Shown here: one piece after another, positions 33,718 through 43,754 of the stretch | Layout: each line of letters opens with the position of its first letter | Numbering within the stretch: the first letter of the stretch is position 1 | Source of the DNA: Cervus elaphus | Taxonomy: Eukaryota; Chordata; Mammalia; Artiodactyla; Cervidae | Length of the DNA: 64,000 bases | Reading direction: 5' to 3' | Assembly: GCF_910594005.1 (NCBI RefSeq) | Contig: NC_057823.1 | Location: 58,836,015-58,900,014, forward strand | Translations under genes and position numbers: made by a program | The notes under the pieces: model-generated | Databases searched by the model: none | What the model was told of the DNA's origin: nothing | The model's input: the letters and a program-made list of their open reading frames with translations, nothing else

Positions 33718-34983
33718 CTATTTATCACAGTCTCCTGTCTCTTGATCTTCGTGTTCCCAGGGGATAGGGTCATTGTCCTGTACACAAGGGGCTGCGTCTC
33801 TGTCATGCCAAAACTGCTTGACATCAGGGAGGATGGGAATCTCTGCCTTCTTGGCTTTCTCTTTGCTGAAGGAAGGAGAGCCAGTTTTCTCTTTCTCTGA
33901 CATGGATGGTGGGGATTCTGGAGATGGAGCACTGTCAGGAAGGACCTGGGAGTTACCAGCTGGTGTCTCCTGAGACTCTGAAGCAGGTGTATGTTTTCTG
34001 GTTACCATCCATTTCCATATGCCTTTCAAGCCTTGCTTGAACTCCTCTGACATCACTAGAAAAATGAGAGGATTTGCTGAAGAGATGGAAAACATGAGGA
34101 CTTCAGACAGGGCTATAAAACCTTGTGGTGGGGTCGGGCCTCCAGCCTTCAGATGCCACATCCACAGCCAGGCTATCCATTCAGGAAGCCACAGGATAGC
34201 AGAGGTGATGGCAATGCTCAGCAGCATCACTGTGAGTTGCTTTGAGCGCATCTGGTTTCTAAGATTTTGAGTCTTAGTTCCTCGTTTCTGACATTGGCCA
34301 TAAGCTCTCCAGAAATAAAAGCTGGCAGAGAGTAACGGGAGGCAAAATGCCAGGAGCGGGTAGAGCTTACCAAACGTTGACGTGAACGCTCGTGCCACAG
34401 CGGGCACATCCACGAGGCACATTTCCACACCTGCGTGATGCCTGGTGGTGCTGAAGAACCATTCTGGCAGGGGTAGCAGGCTCGCCACAGCCCAAATGGC
34501 AGCCAGCACGGACCAGATGGTGCAGTTGTGGATACTCACTGGTTTGGCTGGGTCACATGCATACATGAAGCATACCTTGGCCACTGCAACGATCGTCAGG
34601 CTCTTGGCTGCCATGCACGTGTGGATGAACCAGTCAGAGGACTTGCAGACAAACCAGCCTAGATCCCAAACACCTCTGGAGTATGCTGTGGCTCGGACAG
34701 GTGCAGAAAACAGCAGGAGAGAGAGATCAGCCAGGCTGAGGTTGAGAATCAGGGAGTGGATCATGGATGGCTTTCCTTTCCAAGCACTGTGGAGGAGGAT
34801 GCCAATGACACACAGATTCCCCACGAAACCCACCAGGCAGACAGCCACCAGGAGAGCTGGGACTATGGTCCTCCAGTCCTTGGAGTCTGAGGGCAGGTAG
34901 CCGCCGGCAAAGTGGAGGTGAGCAGAGGACACGTTCATGGTGTTGGAGTCTGCCAAGGCAGCTGTCAGCGCACCCCCTTCCAT
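33718..34983 (-). CDS. GPR151: GPR151, orphan class A GPCR
   Basis: Single-exon ORF of 421 codons, near the length of human GPR151 (419). Seven hydrophobic segments: about 40-64, 75-97, 112-138, 155-175, 205-226, 248-272 and 288-311. Class A marks: GN in TM1 (GFVGN), LSLAD in TM2, Cys113 before TM3 pairing with Cys189 in ECL2, WLP in TM6 and NPLIF in TM7 where NPxxY is usual. The DRY box at the end of TM3 is replaced by AKV (135-137), which I recall also for the human protein. Asn17 in NVS is a likely glycosylation site. The cytoplasmic tail (from about 312) is long, Pro/Ser/Glu-rich and ends in an acidic segment, as in orthologues. Known for habenular neuron expression; no agreed ligand. Human starts at a Met whose codon is GCG here, so the start is placed four codons upstream at MEGGAL; Met16 (MNVSS) is the other candidate. 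Confidence 0.97.
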   Translation of the reverse strand: MEGGALTAALADSNTMNVSSAHLHFAGGYLPSDSKDWRTIVPALLVAVCLVGFVGNLCVIGILLHSAWKGKPSMIHSLILNLSLADLSLLLFSAPVRATAYSRGVWDLGWFVCKSSDWFIHTCMAAKSLTIVAVAKVCFMYACDPAKPVSIHNCTIWSVLAAIWAVASLLPLPEWFFSTTRHHAGVEMCLVDVPAVARAFTSTFGKLYPLLAFCLPLLSASFYFWRAYGQCQKRGTKTQNLRNQMRSKQLTVMLLSIAITSAILWLPEWIAWLWMWHLKAGGPTPPQGFIALSEVLMFSISSANPLIFLVMSEEFKQGLKGIWKWMVTRKHTPASESQETPAGNSQVLPDSAPSPESPPSMSEKEKTGSPSFSKEKAKKAEIPILPDVKQFWHDRDAAPCVQDNDPIPWEHEDQETGDCDK

Positions 34984-35226
34984 CTAGTGCCTACTTGCAA
35001 AAGTTAGCTTCTTTTTGTCTTTCTGCCTTGGCTCTTTGGTGTAGGAAATCAATACGTCATCGTCAGTGTCCAATGACACCTCTGGGCCCTCCCCTTTATT
35101 CCTTGAGAGCAGACTGTGGAGAAGGTTGGCTGCTAAGCTCTTTGCTGTGTGTGCTAGTCCTTGACTGCATTGAGTGACAAGCAGCAGGAGCTCGTGGTTG
35201 CTGCTCATTAGCAAGTCTAATAACAT
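34984..35226 (-). other. 80-codon ORF directly upstream of and in frame with GPR151
   Basis: Starts ATGTTATTAGAC and ends ...AGTAGGCACTAG, with the GPR151 ATG as the very next codon. It has a Leu-rich start, an acidic stretch (DTDDDV) and a Lys-rich end. I do not recognise the protein. It may be a long uORF in the GPR151 5' leader, or simply leader sequence that happens to be open. It contains a CRE-like TGACGTA on the - strand at 35053-35059. Confidence 0.35.
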
Positions 35227-35424
35227 TGTCAGCCCAGCGGAGTGAAAAACTCCCCGATAGACCCATCAATGATAAATGAGAACATATATGTAAGTGGGTT
35301 ATGTTCCTGGGGGGTCACTAGAGCCAGTCAAGGTAATTATTTTCAACTAGCTGATTTTAAATCTAGACCCCCATCTGTAATACAGTCAACACCACATATG
35401 AGTAACCCACTTCTTTAAACGTGA

Positions 35425-35560
35425 ACGCACGTCAGAATCACCTGCATGGCTTGATCCAGCAGGTCTGGGGTAGGGCCCCCCAAACTTGCATTTCTATCAG
35501 GTTTCCCAGGGATGTTACGATGTGAGTCGGGGGGCCACACTGTCCTAGGAAGAACTAGTG
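35425..35560 (-). repeat. MER-type hAT-Charlie fossil
   Basis: Contains CGTCAGAATCACCTGCATGG, CAGGTCTGGGGTAGGGCC and TTGCATTTCTATCAGG, an order seen in MER3/MER5/MER58-type elements. Orientation and subfamily uncertain. Confidence 0.5.
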
Positions 35561-35623
35561 CTTCCCCTTTCGGCTGCAGGAATGAGCTTCCTCCTCTTTT
35601 ACCCAACCCTCACTACCACTTCG

Positions 35624-35802
35624 GGTAAAGAATCGGTCTGCCAATGCAGGAGACACGGGTTCGATCCCTGAGTCAGGAAGATCCTCTGGAGAAAGAAATG
35701 GCAACTTGCTCCAGTATTCTTGCCTGGAGAATTTCAATGAACAGAGGAGCCTGGAGGCTATTGTCCACGGTGGGACACGACTTAGCGACTAAACAGCACC
35801 AC
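35624..35802 (+). repeat. Bov-tA SINE, 5' end missing
   Basis: Begins inside the tRNA part (GGTAAAGAATCGGTCTGCC) and ends GGGACACGACTTAGCGACTAAA. Confidence 0.88.
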
Positions 35803-35809
35803 CACTTCA

Positions 35810-36940
35810 GCCTTATGAACAGCTGGCTGAGATCAAATGCACAGAACTGGATAATGGAAAAAAAAAAAAGCTGCTGGTAAGAAGCCCTATTAAAAAGTCT
35901 AATTATGGATTACTCTAAGTTTAGTCTATTGTGAATTTTTTAGAGGTGATTTTAGAGCAGTGCATTAGAATGAGTTTACATACTAAGAAGACTTAAACAA
36001 GTGATGGTGATTAAACCAACCAAATGTTGAATTAGATTTTCTTTTAGAATTCCTAAAGGATTTACGAAGACAAGTGAAATAAAAGAAAAATAATTTACTT
36101 GCAGAAGGCATTTAAGAGATTTTAAAGAAAATGACATTTTAAAGTTGAGAAAAGAAAAAAATGATTCTAGAACCAGTCTTGAAATTTTATAATAGGCAGC
36201 AGAAAGATACTCTGGAGGAGGTCAGAAGAGCTAGAATTGTTCATGGAGAAGAGTTTGTGGAATTGAAAGGATTTTGAGGTCTACTCTGTGTTGAGTCAGA
36301 AATGCTTAGTGTCGTATAGTGGAAAGTGTGCTAAGCTCCGAATCTGACCTCTAGGTTCTGGTTCTAACTCTGCTTTCACTAGTTTTTCTCTGGAAATTAA
36401 GGATGACATTTAAAATCTCCCTAAAAACAAACAAAAAAACTCCCTGAAATCCCAGAACTCAAGTATTGGCTCAATAAAAACATACTGAATATCAGGAAAG
36501 CTGTCAGTGGTTCTTGATTATCTTTTCTGTTTTCCTTTCCCTCTAGGAAGTAGTTGTGTCTATGAAACAGTTAATGGGGGTAACGTCTTGTCCCAGCAAC
36601 TCACCGTAACCTCTAGTTAGTGCTGTGGACAGTGAAATATCAAGTCTCAATAGCACCATTTTTGGGGGTGAAGAGGCCCACACCATTGTATGGGAAGGCA
36701 AATGGTTGGGGGCAGGGTGTGCAGAGAAACACCTTGAGTACTTCTTAGAGCAAATGAATGTTTTGTGAATTACAGGCTACAACAGAGCTAGTTCTATTCA
36801 ATGTACATGGAAGAGAGGAGCTCAGGACAAGAAAACAAATACTACTTGACATTATGGCTTATAAACTTGGGATGCTCAGGCTCCTGAAGACACAGAAAAC
36901 AAAAAGCTAAATGAGTTCGAGAAGGCTTTAACAGCATGAA
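35810..36940. other. Intergenic, unassigned
   Basis: AT-rich with an A12 run near 35860. No gene or repeat family recognised. Confidence 0.5.
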
Positions 36941-36949
36941 AATTTGATT

Positions 36950-37560
36950 CTAACTTTTTATTTTGAAATAATTGCAAACTTATAGGGGAAAATGCAAAAA
37001 TAGTACAAAGAATTATCATTCTGATTTTCCAGCTATCAAGAGTTTCCAGATTTGTGCTCATGCCCTCTCTGCACACACACACAGGCTTATATGCATGTAT
37101 ATAGATACATAAACATATACATTGTTTCCTGAACCAATTGAGAATTGGTTTTCAGAAAATTTTGAGTTTTCTTCCTTGATTATCAGATATAAAACTCAAA
37201 ATGAGACTATGTGCTTATAGCAAAAAGGAATTCTTTTCTTTGGCAATCCTCATCTCCCAATCCAAGTCTCTGTTTATCTTCTGATGTATTAGCACTTGTG
37301 CATCTAGGTATTAGACAAATATAATATGTAGCAGTATGTAGCTTATATCCACTTTTTCTTTGTTTTAACATCACTTCCATTTAGAGGATAAGTGTAACTT
37401 AGCAAACAAACCTAAAAGAAGAATTACATCCTATGCATTTTTCTTATTTATATCATGCATTCAAGTTATTTTGATCTTTCTTCATGGCATGTTGTTTAAA
37501 AAAAATTTTTTTTTTAATACAGTATTCAATTGCATGCCTGGTGGACATTTGCCAAGTTTC
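36950..37560 (+). repeat. Old L1 3'-UTR-like sequence
   Basis: TTTTGAAATAATTGCAAACTTATAGGGG, AATAGTACAAAGAATTATCA, and TTTCCTGAACCAATTGAGAATTGG. Recognised as old L1 3' sequence, diverged. Confidence 0.55.
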
Positions 37561-37599
37561 CTTATTTTTGTTTATTTTTGGAATTTGCCTAGTATGTGA

Positions 37600-37812
37600 A
37601 AGTGTAAGTGTTAGTCACTCAGTTGTGTCTGACTCTTTGCGACTCCTTGGACTGTAGCCTGCAGGCTACTCTGTCTGTGGGATTCTCCAGGCAAGAGTAC
37701 TGGAGTGGGTAGTCATTCCCTTCTCCAGGGGATCTTCCTGATCCAGGGATCAAACCCAGGTCTCCTGCATTGCAGGCAGATACTTTACCATCTGAGCCAC
37801 CAGGGAAGCCCC
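37600..37812 (-). repeat. Bov-tA SINE
   Basis: Antisense from TTAGTCACTCAGTTGTGTCTGAC to CCATCTGAGCCACCAGGGAAGCCC; full-length. Confidence 0.94.
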
Positions 37813-37934
37813 CCTTTCTTATTTGATAGAAGGGATCCTGGAGATAAATGATTTGGAGGAGACAGATGGAGAAGTACAGTAAAAATATTTAGAGTATTTG
37901 GGACGAAAACTGAAAACAACCCACCACCCCCACC

Positions 37935-38370
37935 CCAAAATACTGGAAACAACTCAACTGTCCGCCAGTTGGTGAATGGAGAAAGAAATGGCTGTATTCA
38001 TACAATAGACTAGTACTTAGCAATATAAAGGAATACAGGCTGCCACATGTCAGAACCTCACAAATACTATGCCAGTTGAAAGAAGCCAGAGACAAAGATG
38101 ACGTATTGTGAGAGTCCACTTATATGAAATGTCCAGAAAAGGCAAATCTATAGAGATGGAAAGTAGAACAGTGGTTCCCTGGAGCTAAGAGTGGGAAATG
38201 GGAGTGACTGCAAATGAGCACAAAGCATCTTTTTGGGGTGAGAAAAATGTGCTCAGCTGGGATTGTGGGGGTGGTTATACAACTGTAACAATGTACTGAA
38301 AACCTTGAATTGTACACTGAAAAGGAGTGAATTTTATGGTATGTAAATCATACCTCAATGAAACTTTTTT
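37935..38370 (+). mobile_element. Old L1 3' end, sense
   Basis: AAATACTGGAAACAACTCAACTG, TGTATTCATACAATAGACTA, ATATGAAATGTCCAGAAAAGGC, CTGAAAACCTTGAATTGTACACT and TATGGTATGTAAATCATACCTCAATG: the ordered 3' part of an old L1. Confidence 0.8.
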
Positions 38371-39186
38371 TTTTGAGTTATTTGGGATGGAGGAAAGGTA
38401 AAGAGCAGATGTCATAGCTCTTAGAATGCTGAGTGAGCTCCAGTAAAAGGGACTATCCCATTCTGAGACTGTGATTAAAGTGTATGATGTGGAGCCAGGG
38501 AGAGACTGTGACCTGGAAGGACCAAACCAAAGGGCAGTACTAGGTGGGAAAGGGCCGTGGGGAGAAGGGAGCCCCAGAATGCTGGGGTTCAGAACCCCGA
38601 GGCTCAGCTTCCCCAGCTTGGAAATGGGCTTTCATCAGAGACTTCCTCTGTCTCCACACTCCTGCAACACCAGTAACAGGGCAGCCATCCCCCACAAGCA
38701 CCTCAGCTGGGTTCCAGTCTACGCTTCCTTCCCCTGACAGGGATGCCACCCGCAGTGATGATGCCAAGAGATAAACCTTGGAAATTGAGAAATAGTAATA
38801 AAACAATAAAACAGATAAATCTGATACATAGACAACCCTCCATCTCTTTTAAAATTTTTAAGTTACAAGGGACCTCAGCCAACTCAAACCTCAAAAGAAC
38901 CAAGGCAAAGCAAATTGGTGGCTAAGATTTTAAGTGACTCCTGATAAAAGCAGAACTAGGTGTGAGCTCTTACTAGGAGTAGGTAAAGCTTATCCTATAG
39001 CTCAGTTCCATCCAGGGAAGTGGGAATAATAAAAACACCCATTTTTTTGAGTGAGTCCTCAGTGCCCACCTTTGCGCTAAGCATTCTATACCCCAAATCT
39101 TCACGACAGCTCCTAGAAATACTATTATTTTCTCCTTCTTACAGGTGATGACCTTGGGGCACAAAGAGGTGAATAACTTGCCTATG

Positions 39187-39395
39187 GGGCTTTCCTGGTG
39201 GCTCAGGGATAAAGAATCCACCTGCCAATGCAAGATACGTGGGTTTGATCTCTGGGTCAGGAAGGTTCCCTGGAGAAGGAAATAGCAACCCACTCCAGTA
39301 TTCTTGCCTGGAGAATACCATACACAGAGGAGCCTGGCGAGCTACAATTCATGAGTTCTCAAAGAGTCAGACAACGACTTAGCAACTGAAAAACA
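39187..39395 (+). repeat. Bov-tA SINE
   Basis: GGGCTTTCCTGGTGGCTCAGGG to AGTCAGACAACGACTTAGCAACTGAA; full-length. Confidence 0.93.
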
Positions 39396-39689
39396 AGAAG
39401 CACCCCCATGGGAATGGAGATTGCACAGCTACTAGATGAGAGAGTTGGGAGAGACCCCCATGGGTCTGACCCCAGAGTCGGGGTTCCAGAGTGAGTATTG
39501 CTAAGCTGTATGCTGCTATTCTGCCCCACTAAGAACGTTCTGGGTACTCACTCTTCTCTAAACACTACAGTTGTGAAACTGATCCAACCAAGGCCAATAT
39601 TCCAAGGCCCAAATAATGGACTACAGGTCACTTCAACAAGCATGTTTTGAGCCCTTGGGCACTGGGAATATAATGTGTATTCTTTTCTT

Positions 39690-40195
39690 TTCTGGGGACC
39701 TGGAATCATGAGTTTAGGATGGAGCTGGGACTGATGTACCTGGATCCCTAGTGCTAAGTCAGGGACCTGGAATACCCTGGGTCTAAGAGGAAGTTGGGTG
39801 CTTCCGATTCCTGAGTCCAAGAGAGGTGCTGGGTATAGAGGATCCCTGAGTCTAGAGAGGGAGCTGGCTGTCTGGGATCCCTCAGTCCTGGCGAGGGGAT
39901 AGGTACCTTGGGACCCATAGTCTTGAGTGGGAGTTGGAAGCCTTCATGCTTGGGTTCAGGAGAGACGCTGAGGGCCTAGGATCAGAGCTTGGACCTTATG
40001 TGAAGCAGGTGTGTGGTGTGGAATTAGAGTGTGGTTCCCTTGGTCCTAGGAGGGAACCGAAGGCCCTAGACTCGAGTTCTGGAGGGGAGCTGTTCCATGA
40101 GTCCTGGAGGAGAAGTCGGGGTTCTAGATCCCTGGGTGGAGAGAGCAGGGGCAGCGGGGATCGCTGGGTTTCCTCTTGCTCTCTGGGTCCCCCAC
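39690..40195 (+). repeat. Decayed minisatellite, unit about 35-50 bp
   Basis: The theme (t/a)GGATCCCTgAGTCtagagaGGGAGCTGG recurs roughly ten times with substitutions and indels, for example near 39735, 39805, 39840, 39877, 39925, 40035 and 40120. Units are too diverged for a clean period by eye. Confidence 0.6.
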
Positions 40196-40301
40196 CCCCA
40201 CCTTCACTCCCACCCCTGGAAGCGCTTGTGTCCAAGGCCTCAAGCAGGCAGGTGCTTGGCCCACCTGGCCCTAACCCAGACTCCACCTATTTTTCTTTCA
40301 G

Positions 40302-40500
40302 TGAATATTTGCTGAGCCACTTTCCCTGGGCCAAACCCGATGCCAGCCTCCGGGAACCCACTGTGGTAGAAGAGTCCCATTTTCTCTAGGAGCTACTAGG
40401 TAGTCGGAGAGATGGACAAAGCAGAAGTTGCGGAGAGAGTGTTACAAGATACTGGCCGAGGAGCAAACGCCAGAGAACAGCTGCTTCTCATCAGAGAGGT
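40302..40500 (-). repeat. L2 LINE 3' end
   Basis: The + strand reads TGAATATTTGCTGAGCCAC..TGGGCC and then GGAGCTACTAGGTAGTCGGAGAGATGGACAAA, the antisense of an L2 tail (AATAAATATTTGTTGAATG, and CTCCATGAGGGCAGGGAC). It sits behind a splice-acceptor-like ttttctttcag and before a gtgagc, which makes it look like an exon. Confidence 0.65.
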
Positions 40501-41150
40501 GAGCGTGGCTGGCTCGCGGGGTCTGAGAGTAAACTCCTTCCACCTGTGGGCTGCCAGGCCCTGAATGTTACACGCGAAGCCCTGGGAGGAGCAGAGTGGG
40601 GCACGCGGGGCGGTTTGACCAGCTGCCTTTGGTTGGCTTCTTAGCGTGCTCAGCTCCGTCTCTCCCGCCGTAGGGAGCTCAGCCCTCGGGTCTGCAGCGT
40701 CTTTACCACCCGCGCTCCCACTCCCAAGGTCAGGAAACCGGTAGGTGGTTCTTTCTTTGACAACAACCTTGCTTGCTGAAGCGTCCTCTCTCCAGTCCGC
40801 TCATGGTGCTCCTTTCTGGACCACAGTTCCTGGTTTTGGTGAAGCATCCTTTGCGGTGGGGCCTTCCTGAGTGGCGTGTCCCATTACTTCGTGTCTGGCA
40901 TCTTGGAGTGTTGTTCCAGACTGCGGGTGCAAAGCTGCGTGACCTTCCGTCTCTACTGTGAGTGCCGGGTAGGTCTGGCTGGGCCTGAGCAATCGCTCCT
41001 ACAAGCCGTCACCTCCCCCATCCCTCTTGTTTCTGCTGTTGGTTAAGTGGCTCTTAAGTCCACTGTGGGGAAGATGGTGGAAGCAGATGGATTGTGCTCT
41101 TAGTTACAAAGTGGGCACCAAGTCTGGAAACATAGGTCATCAACTTACCT
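40500..41150. other. GC- and CpG-rich unassigned segment
   Basis: Markedly richer in CpG than the rest of the intergenic DNA (ctcgcggggtc, gcacgcggggcgg, cccgccgtaggg, aagctgcgtgacc). No open frame with a recognisable protein. It could be a CpG-island promoter of an unannotated transcript, or a GC-rich repeat relic. I cannot decide. Confidence 0.35.
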
Positions 41151-41160
41151 TATTTAACAT

Positions 41161-41650
41161 CAATAACCATTTATTTTATTGGAGTATAATTGCTTTACAA
41201 TGTCGTGTTGATTTCTGATGTACAGCAACGTGAATCAGCCATATGTATACATATGTCACCTCCCTCCCAGCACCCCCATCCCATTCCATCCCACCCTTTT
41301 AGATCATCACAGAGCTCTGAGCTGGGCTCCCTGTGCAACACAGCAGGTTTCCATTTTCCATTGGCTGTGTATTTTACACATGATGGTGTATGTATCAGCC
41401 CCAACCTCCCAGTTCATCTCACCCTCCCCATGACCACTTGTCTGTTCTCTACATCTGTCTCTATTCCTGCCCTGCAAATAGGTTCATCAGTACCATTTTT
41501 CTAGATTCCACATATATGCGTTAATATATGATATTTGGTTTTCTCTTTCTGACTTCACTCTGTATGACAGACCCTAGGTACATCTGCCTCACTACAACTG
41601 ACTCAATTTCATTCCTTTTTATGGCTGAGTAATATTCTGTTGTAGTAACT
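41161..41650 (-). mobile_element. Ruminant L1 3' end
   Basis: Antisense: TTGGAGTATAATTGCTTTACAATG, ACAGCAACGTGAATCAGCCAT, CTGTGCAACACAGCAGGTTTCC, TTTTTATGGCTGAGTAATATTC. Confidence 0.9.
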
Positions 41651-41689
41651 GTTTATTATGTGTTGCACACGTTTCCAGAATTGATGGCC

Positions 41690-41905
41690 ATCCTGTGTAT
41701 TTTACCTTTTGCAGACTGAGAGTCAGGCGATCTGAACCCTTCCCCACAGAGGGAGGCTGTTGGATCTGCCAGGGACCCTTTTGGGTTGTCTGTGTCACAA
41801 CTTCATTTTCCAGATGAGGAGGCAGATGCTCAGAATGTGTAAGTGACCGGTCTAGGTCACTTGGTTTCTCGGTAGCTGGGCAGCAACCGGGATTCAGGAG
41901 TCTCT
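41690..41905. repeat. MIR SINE remnant
   Basis: TTTTCCAGATGAGGAGGCAGATGCTCAGA, GTGTAAGTGACC and GGTCACTTGG..AGCTGGGCAGCAACCGGGATTC follow the MIR core and 3' order (antisense form). Confidence 0.6.
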
Positions 41906-42242
41906 TATTTTTTGTTCTTCATACTGTTTCGGACTTCTTCCTGCTGTGTTTTTTTTCCCTTTGTTAATAACTTGTGTGTTGACTTTATGGAGGGTAAAAT
42001 TTGTTTTATGTAGATGGGAAGGCTCTTTGGAAATCAAGAGGATGATGAGAACATAGGAGGTAGCTGCAATGTATCAGCTGATGGAGAACTTAAACTTGCT
42101 TTTCTAGAGATCAAATTTCCAGTCTTACAAAACACAGTGGTGGTTGATATAATGGTGTCTTTTCTTTTATCTGTTTTTTTCTTTGCAGGACTTTGTTTGC
42201 TTTTACATTGTTAGAATGGAAATTATAATCGCAGCTCTGATT

Positions 42243-42379
42243 TTTAAAAAATAATATTTGTTTGGCTGTGCTGGGTCTTAGTTGCAGTACGTGGGATCTA
42301 GTTCCTGATCAGGGATAAAACCTGGGCCCCCTGCACTGCATGTGGAGTCTTAGTCACTGGACCACCAGGGAAGTCCTGA
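42243..42379 (-). repeat. CHR-type tRNA SINE
   Basis: Antisense: TTTGTTTGGCTGTGCTGGGTC to TTAGTCACTGGACCACCAGGGAAGTCC. Confidence 0.88.
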
Positions 42380-43560
42380 AGCTCTGATTTTTGTTGTGAT
42401 GAGAGGCTCTGATTGTCCAAAACGACCCTAGGGAGAACTGTCTTGGGGATTGATTTCGCAAGCAGTGAAGATGACAGGCTGCTTTTTGTAGAGGGCCATA
42501 GTCCTAGGAGAACAGCAAGTAAAGAACTAACACATACATATGGGTAGAGAATGGTTAAAATCATGCTTTGAATGCAATGAACGCATTCCCGGCTACAGCT
42601 ATTTTTGTTTTTGTAAGGCACAGTTTGCTGTGGGTTCTTACTGAATGACGCATCCCATTATTTAGAGGAAGGTCTAGTTGTTAAAAAAAAAAAAATCAAA
42701 ATTTTATTGCCATGTCTATCTTGTACAGTGAATTTTTTCATATTCATTTTAGAAAGCTTTATAGAGACAGAGTTCACATACCCTTAGCACACATGCATGC
42801 ACATGTCACCCAGTGAACGTTCAATTCAGTGGTTTTTGTTATTTTACTCTTTCACATTCTTGTCCATGCTAAGTGGCTACTGTGGGTGTGATGGTCTCTT
42901 CAGCACCAGCTAGAGCTGTTTCCATGACTACCGAATCCAGCAGGTAGAGTGGCATCATCGTGCACATTTCAGACAGCCCAGGACTAGATGGGCTGGGCAT
43001 GGAACACGCAGTGTTCAGAGATCCCATGCAATCTCAGGTTCCTGGGGGTCCATTAGAAGAGAGTACGCTGCCATCCCCAAGTCCCAGACTTTGCCTTCCT
43101 TTTTAAAATGGAAGAGGCAGTCTGTAGGTTTTGGCCTTCATGTTTACTTTGGGGAGGAAAAATTTTTTTAGTTTTAAAAAATCCTCAGTAATGAAATATC
43201 ATACTCCATATCTTGGAAAGAAAAAGTGTTCGGATAAAGGGGAAGGAGGATTTGAGTTTGATTTCAAACGTTTCAACCTGGGTACAAAATGTTTGTCAAT
43301 CAGCTATTCTGCTGAGTGCATTAAAACAAAAAGTTTTTTGTTTTTTTTTTTTTAACACTTTTAAGTCCCTCATTGCAAATCCTTGTTGAAAGTTTAGGAA
43401 ATTCTTCTAAAAGTTTAAAGCTTTTCCACCTTGCTTTTTGTTTATTTATTTGTGCATTATTTTCCCCCTTGTTCAGTAGTTGAAAAATTGAAATATGCAA
43501 GTTGAGTGCTTCTTGTGATGTCTATAAGTTTTACCTTCATAAACATTTTAAAAATTAGGT
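42380..43560. other. Intergenic, unassigned
   Basis: Contains an A13 run near 42680 and T-runs near 43340. No gene or repeat named. Confidence 0.45.
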
Positions 43561-43754
43561 AGAAGAGGTGATATTGTCATTTATTTTGTAAGAAACTAAA
43601 GCATCCCAGAGGTTTTTGACTTGCTAGTAGTTTCAGAACTTGTTAGTTGCTGGATTGAGAGAGACCCTGGATTCCTGATTCTGCTTCCAACTCTTCCACC
43701 AGATCAACCTCGCAGTGGAACATAAATCAGTATGCTGAGAGATGTTTTCAGGTG

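Noticed and set aside
34445..34900. 151-codon frame on the + strand
   Set aside because: Antisense shadow of GPR151.
39934..40389. 151-codon + strand frame with a Pro/Ser-rich product
   Set aside because: It lies in the decayed minisatellite and runs into the L2 tail. Repetitive G/C-rich sequence keeps frames open; no protein family recognised.
40302..40499. Apparent exon with pyrimidine tract and AG before, GTGAGC after, and an ATG frame (MDKAEVAERVL...)
   Set aside because: The sequence follows an antisense L2 tail (tgaatatttgctgagc, ggagctactaggtagtcggagagatggacaaa). The frame has no recognisable protein. Splice-like ends alone are not enough without transcript data.
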